Shown here in pieces: positions 49,601 to 60,298 of a DNA stretch of 64,000 nucleotides. The DNA is taken from positions 5,909,001-5,973,000 of the forward strand of contig CM067526.1 in NCBI GenBank assembly GCA_034509925.1, given 5' to 3'. Every line of letters starts with the position of its first letter. The first letter of the stretch is position 1. Under the pieces are notes generated by a model. That model was given only the letters and a program-made list of their open reading frames with translations. It ran no database searches and was not told where the DNA came from. A program made the translations under genes and the position numbers. Source of the DNA: Hirudinaria manillensis. Taxonomy: Eukaryota > Annelida > Clitellata > Hirudinida > Hirudinidae.

Positions 49601-50935
49601 TATTTATTTAATTATTTATTTATTTATTTCCCCATGCCACAGGAGCCATTGTTCTTCCCTAGGGTGATATACGATCTTCTGTTCTTCTTCATCGTCATCA
49701 TCATCACCCTCAACCTCATCTTCGGTGTCATCATCGACACGTTCGCAGACCTGAGGAGTGAAAAACAACAGAAGGAGGAGATCCTCAAGAACTCGTGCTT
49801 TATCTGTGGTAATTAGAAAACTTGTTATAACGAATAATTTTAATAATAATTAATTAGTTGAATATTTTTAAATATTAAATTAAATATTTTTATTATTTGT
49901 AAATTATTCGTACTTGTTCTTCTAACGTGTTTTGCCTGATCTGCAGGACTGGAAAGGGCAGCCTTTGACAACAAGATCGTATCGTTTGAAGAACACTGCA
50001 AGTTGGAACACAACATGTGGCACTACCTGTACTTCATCATCCTCGTCAAAGTCAAGGACCCGACCGAGTTCACCGGACCAGAAAGTTACGTCCACTCCAT
50101 GATAAAGGTTTGAAGTGGTTTTTTTTTTATTTTTAATTTCAAATCGTGAATTATTGTTGTGCCAATATTTGGCTATTTTATTTGACAATATTTTTAAATT
50201 ATAATGGTTTGCCAGCCTAATAAAATCTTTGGTTCCCCTCAAGCACCGTTATATTTTGATTAATTTATTTGTGATCATAAAAGGTTCTCAAAAAGATAAA
50301 TGTTAAATATTTGTGATTATCAATCTATCAAATAGACACCAATGATAATTGCCTGCGATGATGCACGTAATATGTTGTTGACATCCAGGAGAAGAATTTG
50401 GATTGGTTCCCGAGAATGAGAGCCATGAGTCTGGCAGCCAATGACAACGAAACTGAGCAGAACGACCTTCGCAACCTTCAAGTTCAACTCGAGCAGACTC
50501 AAATAGTCATCTCTCAGTTGTCCAATCAGCTGGCTGAACTTAAGGAACAGGTCTCTTTTGTTATTATTTGCTGTTATTACACGAATGTTTTATTACATAA
50601 CTGTTTTATTATATGTAATTTATTATTATTATATATATATATTATTATATTAATTTTTTTTATATAAATGTATTATTGTTATATAAATGTTTTATTATAT
50701 AAATATTTGCATCTCATTCATTATGGCATCGTCAGCTTCATCAATGTCAGCTTAAAATTTGAAATTAAGCTTTTTAAGTTTTAAAAAGTATTGCATTTCT
50801 TGGTTGTGTTTCATAAAATTTAATAAAATTTAAGTTTGCAACGTGTTCCACTTTTTGCAGATGAACGAACAAAGGAAACAAAAACACAGGATTGGAATAC
50901 TTAATCCTTCGGGAGGAATCTCTCAAAATGTTTGA
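28553..50935 (+). CDS. ITPR: Inositol 1,4,5-trisphosphate receptor, complete gene
   Basis: A complete gene: 59 coding exons (counting alternatives 11a/11b once) that splice in phase to 2,707 residues, the usual size for IP3 receptors. The product is a tetrameric ER calcium-release channel opened by IP3 and calcium. The start ([14 protein letters not shown]) and the end ([18 protein letters not shown]) match both termini of animal ITPR. IP3-contacting residues are present: LRATGR (exon 8), [10 protein letters not shown] (exon 13) and DYRKNQ (exon 14). The pore has the NGGGIGD filter (exon 55). It branches from a single ancestral type; vertebrate subtype labels 1-3 do not apply. Exon coordinates are given in the three sub-region entries. 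Odd points are a mutually exclusive exon pair, a possible GC-AG intron, tandem donors after exon 26 and a possible alternative exon at 38711. Confidence 0.97.
32148..32247 (+). other. ITPR: ITPR alternative exon 11a (100 nt)
   Basis: Enters in phase 2 and leaves in phase 0, encoding 33 residues plus a split codon ([20 protein letters not shown]...). It is closer to the vertebrate receptor sequence than 11b, notably at RLRHLCTxTWVHST and DKE. Confidence 0.9.
33836..33935 (+). other. ITPR: ITPR alternative exon 11b (100 nt)
   Basis: Same length and same phases as 11a, and 23 of 34 residues identical ([20 protein letters not shown]...). It has good splice sites (CGCGCAG acceptor, GTGGGA donor). 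Using both exons would shift the frame, since 200 nt do not replace 100 nt in phase. Confidence 0.9.
38641..38668. repeat. GT dinucleotide microsatellite in ITPR intron 21
   Basis: Fourteen or so GT units just upstream of the candidate alternative exon at 38711. Confidence 0.95.
38711..38781 (+). other. ITPR: Possible ITPR cassette or alternative terminal exon
   Basis: After a good acceptor (CTCATCAG), the frame continuing from exon 21 stays open for 22 codons (starting [17 protein letters not shown]) and then meets TGA at 38779-38781. A weak donor before the stop (at 38771, C|GTTGTC) would rejoin exon 22 in phase. Exon 21 also joins exon 22 directly in phase, so this segment is optional. 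It could be a cassette exon or an early-terminating exon, or chance. Confidence 0.35.
39856..39905. repeat. Short tandem repeat (CATATCATATG-type) in ITPR intron 24
   Basis: The unit CATATCATATG/CATATCAT repeats about four times. Confidence 0.75.
40595..40652. repeat. ITPR: GAT/GGT microsatellite across the 3' end of ITPR exon 26
   Basis: GAT triplets with interspersed GGTGAT create three GT donors, all in the same phase (after 40605, 40623 and 40638). If read as coding, it gives an Asp/Gly tract of variable length. Confidence 0.8.
44094..44205. repeat. Tandem duplication of 47 bp (offset 65 bp) in ITPR intron 37
   Basis: The 47-bp sequence at 44094-44140, containing TTCAAGTCCATATCCTG, is repeated identically at 44159-44205 with an AATTAATTAA-type spacer between. 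The two copies being identical suggests a recent event. Confidence 0.9.
47373..50935 (+). other. ITPR: ITPR exons 49-59: six-helix channel domain and C-terminal tail
   Basis: Exons: 47373-47439, 47651-47773, 47869-48041, 48240-48404, 48624-48843, 48919-48969, 49220-49386, 49643-49808, 49947-50107, 50389-50550, 50861-50935. Membrane helices: S1 in exon 50, S2 and S3 across exons 51-52, S4 at the end of exon 52, S5 in exon 53 ([19 protein letters not shown]) and S6 in exon 56 ([20 protein letters not shown]). Exons 54-55 encode the luminal loop with two Cys ([10 protein letters not shown]) and an N-x-T site, then the selectivity filter GGGIGD. The linker has a zinc-finger-like pair CFICG plus EEHCKLEH and GPESYV; the tail forms a coiled coil ([16 protein letters not shown]). 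Confidence 0.95.
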
Positions 50936-52302
50936 TGGATGAGGTGCTGTTGTGTGATGTGATAGCTTTGCTGATTATAGTGATGATGATGATGATGACC
51001 ACAATGCCCGTGATGGTGATTATGATGATGTTGATGATGTGGTGGTGGTGGTGGTGGTAATGGTGCTTGGGAAGATGGTAATGGAATCATGAATGAAGCC
51101 AAGTTTGATGTTTCTTTCTTGTTGTAGGAATTGCACTCCTGCACGGAGTTGTACATTCGAGAATGTTTGGCTACTCATACCAATTGTTCAAATGACCAAT
51201 CAGATTTTGACATGCAATCACTTGATGTTAATTAATTGATCGATTCTTTTCTAATTATTTATACATTTTTATTTTAAATTTTTGGGGCTCGACAACCTTT
51301 TCGGAAGAAACTAATCCAGTCGTGAAATGGAGACGAATCTGGTTGCACTCGCGTTTTAAGCAAAGCAATCGATTTTAATCCTTGGATCCAATCACGATTT
51401 CAATCTTCTGCAACCAGTTGCAACCTCTGCAGTTGATTGAACACGTGAAAAAATACTCATTTTGTTCATTAGTTTGCTTTTTCTTTTACAATCTTTTTTA
51501 TTGTAATTGATTCCTGTTCATCATCCTTGAATCACTTCAAGTCGTTGTTTGCCACGAATATTTGTTCGACTTTTTTCTCTCGAGGATGCCACGATTAAAA
51601 ATATTTTTGATGACAATTTACAAGTTCAGAATAAATTTTAAGCTATTTTTTCAAAGACCTCCTTGAAGAAGTTCATGACATTCAAAGCATATCAAAGCCA
51701 TCACGAATACGACTTAACTTATTGCTTGACTATTTTACGATGGATTTGCACTCACTGCCCCCACGTTTCGTGTTTGTCTTTGTCCGAGTAAAATCTCGAC
51801 TTCAAGTTTTTCTTGAAATGTCAATGACCTTGACATTGTTAAGGAAATAAAAAATGAAGAGGAGGAGGAGGTGGTAATGATGATGATGATGGTGATGATG
51901 ACGATGATGATGATGCAGTGTTCATGATGACGATGTTGTGAAGGGAGAAGGTTTCGCTTGAGGGATTTTGAATGCTTTGTTGTGGTTGAATTGAATTTGA
52001 AAGAAAAACAAACTTGAACTTGGAGCAAAGTACAAACAATGAAGACGGACTCTAAGATTTGAGGTGTTTGTGGGTGGCATACGTGGTCGGGGATCTGGCC
52101 CTGGTGTGGTTCGGGGGTTCACAAATTTTATCCTTTCTTTGAGCCTGCTGGAGCTGTTTAAGATTGCGATGTTGATGACGTATCAGCGATGATGGTGATG
52201 ATGGTCGTGACGTTAATGCGATTCAAGTGTCGGATGCCCACAGACACCGAGAGATGACTTTGTATTGATTTTTTTCCCTTATCTCGAAGATATCGAACTG
52301 CT

Positions 52303-52335
52303 GTCTCTCTCTCTCTCTCTTTCCTTCTCTCTCGC
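52303..52335. repeat. CT dinucleotide microsatellite
   Basis: CT run, ending in CTTTCCTTCTCTCTC. Confidence 0.9.
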
Positions 52336-52796
52336 TTCTTCACTCTCTCACTCCTTCTGTTTTGTCACAATTCATGAACAAATATCAGGAGAAGTTAGCG
52401 CAAGAAAGCAGAAGCATTTCCTGTTGATGTTAAAAACGTAAACCGTTCGTTAATTCACAACCGAGGAAGAACCGACGAAGTGACGCAAGCACGAGTAACT
52501 TTGTGCTTCAATAATTCTTTTATTCATTTATTGGAAAGAATTTAAGTTCTGCTTGTCGGAAAAGGATCACGGCCCCATGGAATGTGCAACGAATGAGACG
52601 CCGTGTAAAAAGTCTAAACAAATTCACGGACAATTCATCATTCAACAATTGCTTCATCTTTTCCAATAAAAATCAATTGGAGCTGAAAACTACTTTGCCG
52701 AAAGTTTGATGCCGTCTGATAAACGATCTGATAAAAGCCGTTATCATCCGAGTTATATTCGACCGCATTGATGAAGCAACCACCGCGATCCCACAA

Positions 52797-52855
52797 TAGT
52801 GGCGATGACGACGACGACGATGATGATGTCAATGATGATGACGACGACGACGATG
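52797..52855. repeat. GAC/GAT triplet microsatellite
   Basis: Imperfect GAC and GAT triplets; produces an artificial poly-Asp frame on the plus strand. Confidence 0.85.
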
Positions 52856-53645
52856 GTTATAAAGTGGATCGCAACTGGTGGATGGCATGCAATTGGTCCG
52901 TTGAGATGTTTATAAGATCCATGGAAACAATTTCTGAATCTTTCATCCAAGTCGTTTCGCTTTTTTATTTTTTGGTACCTTAGAATATCATAATAGTAAA
53001 TATAACTTCATAATAATAATAAATATAACCCCATAATAATAATACTAAGTATAAATTCATAATAACAATAAATCTAACTTCATAATAATAAAATATAATT
53101 TACGTAATAATAGTAAGTAATTAAGAATTCTTGCATAATTAAAATAAACTTGTCGAGGTTTTTATTCTCTAACGTTTTTAAACGTCGATATGTTAAATAT
53201 TTTGAAAACCTAATAATTGTATTTAATTTTATTTAAAGACAATTGTTTTAAAATGAATTTGAAATTTATTGGAATATTCGAGATTATATAAAGTCCTAAA
53301 GTCCAATGAAAGTTGACGCGAAAATTCGGGACAAGTAATTGTTAAATGTTTATTCATAGGTTACTAATCAATAATTAATTAATTAATAATCAATTAGTTA
53401 AAACTTTCAGCAATCACAGATCATCGATGAGTGAAGTTTACTTCATCGTCTGATTGCGATGGGGTTAGAAAACTCAGTGGTGATGGTGATGGTGGTGACG
53501 TGAGTGAGTGACGAAGTTAGCCTCGATATCCCAAATGATCATTATGGTAATCGATTATGGTGATGATGATGATGACGATGACGATGACGACGATGCTGCT
53601 GCTGATGATGATGACGTTGGAAGTGCATAGAATAAATTTGAGAGA

Positions 53646-56340
53646 ATGTTTAGCAGAAAATCTGGCCGGACATCAACCATGGTCCACCATTCCAGCAGAA
53701 GACCCGTCCTTAAGAGGAGGTACAGTGAGTCCGAGGAGGGGAGACTGAGGTAAAATCATAATTAATCATAATTATATAAGTTCATAAACGATCAATTATA
53801 TGCGTTTTTTTTTTCAGTGCCTTAAGTGCTTACCTCGATATCAATTATTTAATCATAATAATAAAATATAATTGTTAGTATCATCATCATCGTCATCGTC
53901 ATCATCATCGTTATTATCATCATCATCGCCACGGTCAAGTCATCACTATCTTCATCATTGTTGTCATCATCATTTCAGGTATCTTAGGTTGTTTGGGCTC
54001 TTTGCTTCTTTCTGCTCCCTGGGATTCACGTGCGTTGCCATTGGTAACAAGAGATGGGTTGTTTGGACGGACACCGGTGAGTCAGCATTAATGGAAATAT
54101 TTTAAGTTGATCTTAATTTACTATCAAAATTAAATATAATATAATTTAATATGAAAGACAAAAACAATGGTATTGTTGATCTAATTTCTCCGCCTGACTT
54201 AATAGCACTTCATAAAATAATTATTATTTCAAGTGTAATGTATTATTATAATTATTATTATTATTATTATTATTGTTATTATTATTGTCATTACACATCA
54301 TTAAACACAAACACAGTATTGCATCATATTGCGAATATAAATATAAATATAATTATAATATAATAATATAATATAATTTTATAATATAAACATGGCATCG
54401 TGTTGCATACACCGGCTTTTAATATATTTGCATTGATTCGTGCAAATGCTCTTCATTTTTGACGCGTGCCTTTGAGCTTTTGTGACCAAAAATTGTGACC
54501 AAAAATGGAACGAAATTGTTTAAAAAATGTCCTCCATGATCTGCAAACCTCTGCTTCCTTTCAAGTTTTTCGAATCTGTTTTTCTTTTTTATTTCTTGCC
54601 TATGAAGATCATCAGATATTAGTTTGTTTTTATTTTATTTTTCAATTTAATTATGAAATATAGAATCGTCAGGAAGAGTTTTACCTGTTAATTAAGATCA
54701 AAATGTCATTGTGAATTCGTCATTCTTTATTATTATTTTTATATTTTTATTACAATTATTATTATTACATTAATTATATATCAATGGATGATCGGTAAAT
54801 TAAAATCTTATGCTGACATAATAAGGCAAGACAATGAAAAACTGCGTGGTTATTCAGCTTTGGCATCAAATCGCTGAGAATTCGTTCTTATTTTGAGTCA
54901 AAAAACGCAACAAAACTGATTTTTACGTCTGCCTGGAGACGCTGCACGATGTCGTACTTGGCGCCGGTGCCATAGCAACCAGAGTGCGACCGCCGTGGAA
55001 GCTTAAAACCTTAGAAACTACTATCAAGACCGCTGCTTCCAAAAATGGAAGTCAATTGAAGAGGAATTGATGGGAAGTATTGATTGACCATATCATCGAA
55101 TTCTCCATCGATCGAGTTGTGGCTTGAAGCCGTTTGCCATCTTCGTCGTCATCGTCGCTGTGATTGTCGTCGTCGTCATCATCATCGTCGTCATCGTACT
55201 CATCATCATCATCGTCGTTAACATCGTCGTCATCATCGTACTCGTCATCATCATCGATAGATTACAGCAACGGCATCTGGGAGAATTGTGGTTACCTCCT
55301 GAATGAACACGAAAGGAACAAAACCGTTGAGTCCTGTGCCGATAAACTGACCAGTTGAGTTTCATTTTAGGTTTCACTTTCGATTTCGGCCACAGATTTC
55401 AAGTTTGACTCGTTAAAATTATTTTCAGCCAATTGAAATGCAATTTGTGAATAATAATAATAATAATAATAATGAATTATTTTAATTAAGGAATCGATAT
55501 TCCGTAATTGTTTTCATTTTAACAAGATTGTCACTGGGTGGTCATAGTACTCATGTTTCTTTCCATCGCATTCGGTCTCCTAGCAACCACCTTGGCAACC
55601 ATCGGCGTCTGCGTCACCTCGTTGTCATGGAAACTGTACTATTTCCACTCGGCCGGAGAAATTTACTTTGTGTGCGGTGAGGTCGCAAAAACGTTGTGCT
55701 GTGCTAAACGATTTGAAATTAATATTATTACGATTAAATTACGACAATTAAATCTAAAATACTAAGTAATAAATTATTATATTAATAAGTTAAAATAAAT
55801 AATCGCTTGGTCCATTGATTCGTCCCTTCTTGAATGTCAAGTTGTTTTGCAGCTATATTCAGCTTGGCCGCCATATCCATCAGATCCGCCTGCCTGGAAC
55901 TGAGCCAGGAACAGCGACGGAGGAGCAGTCGAGAGAAACGCGTCGAAGAATTCCAACAGGTGATGATGAAGAAGCAAATAGCTCAGGTCTACTTCGAGGG
56001 CCAGTTTGAACCTTACTACATGAACTCGGAAAGGGACTTCATTCAACTCTACCAACCGGTACTGGTTCACGACTTGGACCCGTGGAACGTAACGATTCCC
56101 TACAGGGATTGGCCCCTGTCCTACAGCGTCGGTGCCGGCATCTACTTGGCCTTCGTGTCTGCGCTGTTCTACCTGTTAGCAGCTCTGGCAATGTCGGCAG
56201 ACGATTTGGCTCTGATTGCGAGGAAGTGGACAGTCCGGAAGAAGAAGGTGGCTCAAGTGAGGAGAAACAAAAAGTTGGAATTCGATGCAAGACCTCCGAG
56301 CAGGGAACCTGCCAGTCAAATCCCGAAAGCGTTTTTATGA
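53646..56340 (+). CDS. Claudin/PMP22-like four-pass membrane protein
   Basis: Five exons, 53646-53749, 53979-54076, 55261-55353, 55527-55676 and 55853-56340 (phases 2, 1, 1, 1), encode 310 residues. A basic Ser/Arg-rich N-terminus of about 36 residues precedes helix 1 (FGLFASFCSLGFTCVAI). The first extracellular loop has W (KRWVVW), then NGIWENCG and a second Cys (ESC): the W-...-[GN]-[LI]-W-x-x-C-...-C signature of the claudin/PMP22/EMP superfamily. Helix 2 (LMFLSIAFGLLATTLATIGV) and helix 3 (AIFSLAAISI, preceded by a Cys) follow. The stretch between helices 3 and 4 is unusually long (about 95 residues, charged, with Arg/Gln-rich start). Helix 4 is GIYLAFVSALFYLLAALAM. The tail is basic and lacks a classic PDZ-binding end. 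Members act in cell junctions or as channel subunits; the exact role is unknown. Confidence 0.8.
55142..55260. repeat. TCG/ATC triplet microsatellite at the 3' end of an intron
   Basis: An imperfect ATC/GTC run of about 115 bp ends directly at the exon 3 acceptor of the claudin-like gene (ATCGATAG), so the repeat supplies the polypyrimidine-like tract. Confidence 0.85.
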
Positions 56341-57608
56341 CCTCTGGTGGCTGATCTCCGGCTAAAGTTATCTTGGCTGTAATCGATTATAATTGCATTT
56401 TAACTAATTGCCACTGGATGTAATTCCCCGTCCAATGTTTCCCCGCCAAAAATCCATCCATAAACAATTTATTTCTTCACTCCATTCTAAAGACTTTTGA
56501 TCAGTAAAATGTCGACCAAGTCTTCAAATTAGTCTTGGACAATTACTTGAATGTCCTGAGATCTGATTATAGATGGAGGGAAGTGATGCTTCTTGTGATA
56601 ACAACAAGTAGATGTTTTTGTTTAACAGAACTAAACGTTGTAGTTGACCTTTGACGACCACCAACCTCTGATAATTTGTTAAGAAAAATGATTTATTGAC
56701 TGAAAGCACAAAAAACACATTAAAGAGTTTAAAACTCAATCCTATAAACTAAGAACCGAGACAAAAAAAAGAAATCTTATTCCCCGAGATTTTGTCAAAG
56801 CATACGAATCCACTCTGTCTACAAATTCATTGGCTTGAATCTAATGTCCTTCTGATTAATACTTACGTTGTGACTTCTTTTCTGTTTTCAGTCACTGCGT
56901 GAGTTTAAAGTTAGTCTGTTTTAAGCATAAATCAAAGCACATTCAGTTCTAAGCTCCGTTAGCAAATGTTTAGTATTCTTATCACTAAGCCTTCTTAAGT
57001 TGACCATATTTTTATATGTGTTTTGCGCTCATCTTGCCTGGACGGAAAGTTTCAATACATGCAGCTCTCTACTGTCAACTTCAGTTATAAACAAAGAATT
57101 AAAAGTGCATTTAAACTTCTCGAAATTAGATTATAATGAAGTTTATATATGAAACGCAAGTTGGCACTAAAACTAAATTAATTCACGTAGCAGAATCCAC
57201 ATTGCTAGTGACGAATCGTTTCTCATTTGAACACCAGATGGGGCACCAAAAGCTGGAAGACGATTAGAGTTTACATTTCCAAGTAAAATCTACAATTTGA
57301 GGATGCCGGCAAAACAATAATAATAATAACAATTGTAATATTATTTCGGTGGATGTTTATTTATTAAATATTCTTTTTCTTTTTACAAAATATCGAGAAT
57401 TGGATTTTAGAAAGTCGAGATCAATGGTTTTACAATTTATTGTACCGCTTCCTGCCAGCAAGAACAATATCAAATTAAAAATAAAATATGAATTAAAAAA
57501 TAATATTAATCGTGTTATTAATAATAATGATATCGAAAACAGAGTAGAACGTCATTGATATCATGTTAAATTATCATCCCCTCCTAATCATCATCATCGT
57601 CGTCGAGG

Positions 57609-57646
<38 letters not shown>

Positions 57647-58122
57647 TCTACATTTCGTCGATTTCGCAACAAATGTTTTTTTTCCTTTTTTTAACAATTT
57701 AAAAAGTTTTCAGGGTCGAGTTGTTTGCAGTAATTAATTGTCGGAGGAATGCTGTCCTTTCTTCATTCATCTCTCCATCAGGGGGGGGGGGCGGGCGGAA
57801 GGAATCATTGAAGGGGTGGTGGTGGTGGTGGTGTGGTTGACATGATTAGAAATAAATGCTTGAATTATTGTTAATTAAACATAATTAATCAATAATTATA
57901 AAAATCATCAGTCATTAATATCTTTTGACGGATTTTTCAAAAAATTTAGAAAGATTGAAGCATTAATGGAATTATTTTCTTAACTTTCTGAATTATGAAA
58001 TAAATATGGAATTGAAATTGAAATTGATTAATGATTCTGTTTAGTAAGTTTGATCGATGATGAAATGATTATAACCGTAAAAGATGAAGTAGGTGGACCG
58101 AGGTGGTACAAAGACCTTCATT

Positions 58123-58136
58123 GTCTCCGTGGTAAC
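58123..58136. promoter_or_regulatory. Imperfect RFX X-box-like motif
   Basis: GTCTCCGTGGTAAC matches the X-box pattern GTNRCC-N2-RGYAAC with one mismatch. Confidence 0.2.
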
Positions 58137-58498
58137 ATGAACCTCTGGATCCCGTTTCACGTGCCAAACTGGAACCATCCCGTGTGTCTTTGCATGCTCA
58201 ACAACAACAATAACGACGACGACAACAACAACAACAACAACAATGATTACAACAACTTCATTACCATCAACAGATGCCCCAAATTTCAATTGATAAGCAA
58301 TACAATATAAATACTAATTAATTTTAAATGTTTATATTGCTTTAAAAACATATTACTTGAAACAAAATGATTGTTCAATTCATTTGCAGATCAAAAATAC
58401 TTTGTTTGGAGACGGTTGAGAATATATATATGAGACTAATCTCATCTTTCGAGATAAGGTCACTCATCATGTTATGATAATTAACAACGATTAACCAC

Positions 58499-58512
58499 GT
58501 CGCCATAGTAAC
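58499..58512. promoter_or_regulatory. RFX X-box-like motif
   Basis: GTCGCCATAGTAAC fits GTNRCC-N2-RGYAAC exactly. RFX factors bind such sites in ciliary gene promoters. No gene start is evident nearby, so its role is open. Confidence 0.3.
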
Positions 58513-58931
58513 AGCCGATGCCACAAATAAATAATTATCTTTTAGCGTTCGGCAAGTCCGGTTTTGAATGAAAATTAATGAATTTTAATTTTAAAAAGTC
58601 AAGAAAATTATTCCTTGCACAACTGATTAGTCGAATTGGTGATTGAAAGATTGACCAATCAAACGTTTATTCAATCCATTGCTTGTCAATGCTTGTCAAT
58701 ACTAGTCATCCTAGTAATGCACACTCAACCATCACTCATTCACTTATTCAGTCATTCGTTCATTCACCGGGTGATCCTTTGATCGATGGAAGTGTAGAAA
58801 AATACTGCACACAAATCATGGAAATAGCGACAGACACATCCAAGGAGGAAGTAAATTGTTCTTAAAAGTTTCCTGACACATCAAACGAAGCTGCTGATGA
58901 GATGCTTGTGATTGGTTGATTGAAATTGGAA

Positions 58932-58988
58932 AAATGGATGGATGGATGGACGGATGGACGGACGGACGGACGGACGGATGGATGGATG
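58932..58988. repeat. GGAT/GGAC tetranucleotide microsatellite
   Basis: About fourteen GGAT or GGAC units. Confidence 0.95.
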
Positions 58989-59333
58989 AGTAGTTTTATA
59001 AAAGAAAATAAATTTGAAATCGATTTTATTTACTATTTTCTCCGAGGAGAATGTTATGCAAATAATGCGCAAATAAATTATTTAATGTTCCTCAAATGTT
59101 CCTGGAAAGACTTTTCCGTGAATTAAATTCCACTCATCACGTGACCATGGAGTTACGCAACTGAAGAAGTTGAGAAAAGAATTAATCATCAGTCCGTTAT
59201 CAGGTGCTGGTCATCATCATCATCATGACCGGCTTTGAAGTCAAAGTCGTATCAGTACGCAAGTCCCAAGGGATACAAACAAGAAGTACTGTTTTCACTC
59301 ATTCACCCATCCATGCACTCCTTTCAATCGATA

Positions 59334-59335
<2 letters not shown>

Positions 59336-59414
<79 letters not shown>

Positions 59415-59436
59415 CATTATTATTATTATTATTATT
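59336..59436. repeat. ATT triplet microsatellite, about 100 bp
   Basis: A nearly pure ATT run; source of artificial poly-Leu and poly-Tyr frames. Confidence 0.97.
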
Positions 59437-59639
59437 CGTTGGTATTATTATATCATCTTGCTTATCGATCGAAACGATTGATCCTCCTTGAAGTACCATC
59501 GCATAATTTATCATCAGCATTGCTAATGAGTACTCTTAATAAATCTTCAGCTCATTATAATAAAATATGAAAATCATCAATAATAAATATTCATGTTATT
59601 GCTGATGACGATTAGGAACCAATCATGAAACTCCTTCAC

Positions 59640-59790
59640 CTCTTCACTCCATCACTCTTTCACTCCATCACTCCATCACTCCTTCACTCCTTCACTCCAT
59701 CACTCCTTCACTCTTTCATTCCTTCACTCCTTCATTCCATCACTCCTTCACTCTTTCATTCCTTCACTCCTTCATTCCATCACTTATCCA
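59640..59790. repeat. Minisatellite of CACTCCATCACTCCTT-type units
   Basis: CACTCC, ATCACTCCTT and CATTCC blocks repeat irregularly over about 150 bp, with a larger repeat of about 50 bp near 59699-59780. Confidence 0.85.
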
Positions 59791-60164
59791 CTTAAAAAGC
59801 TTCCAAGTGAACTTCACTTCCGCCTTGTTTACGTCCCACGAACGCGTTTGTTTTAATTTTTCAAATCATCGTCGTCGTCGTCATCGTCTTCGTCATCATC
59901 ATCATCACCGTCCTAATCCATGCGCCATCAAGGGCCCGTTATCAGCATCATCATCACCGTGGCTTTTTCACTTCTATCTCGATCATTATCATCACCACCG
60001 TGATAATCACCAAGATCATTATCAACGCTGACCTAACCTCACAAGGATCGTTATCATCAACTTAGCCTCTACTGTTAACTCCTTGTGAAGAAAACAATGA
60101 TTTCGCTCGTCAGGAGAGGTTATCAATGTCGGCAAATGGAGATGTGCTTTGTCATCGTAAGTGG

Positions 60165-60298
60165 TGGAAGTGAATAATAGTGAGTAGAAGTGAGTAGTAG
60201 TAATTAGTAGTGAGTAGAACTGAGTAGATGTGAGTAGAAGCGAGTAGATGTGAGTAGAAATGAATAATAATATCGAGTATCAGTGAGTAAAATGAGAC
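60165..60298. repeat. Minisatellite of about 10-bp units (GTGAGTAGAA-like)
   Basis: About a dozen degenerate GTGAGTAGAA/GTGAGTAGAT units. Confidence 0.85.

Larger units (their letters stand above)
50936..53645. other. ITPR 3' flank and spacer rich in GAT/GAC and CT repeats
   Basis: The start is probably ITPR 3' UTR. It holds GAT-rich stretches at about 50975-51060 and 51878-51935, a CT run at about 52303-52335, and GAC/GAT runs at about 52797-52855 and 53550-53620. Open frames rich in His, Ser or Asp arise from these repeats. No supportable exon was found. Confidence 0.5.

Noticed and set aside
58041..58310. Possible exon, either strand (GGPRWYKDLHC on plus; MVPVWHVKRDPEV on minus)
   Set aside because: Peptides look non-random but there are no flanking exons or convincing splice sites, and an Asn-rich repeat follows.
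59204..59570. Open frames rich in Leu, Tyr and Asn
   Set aside because: Products of the ATT microsatellite at 59336-59436.
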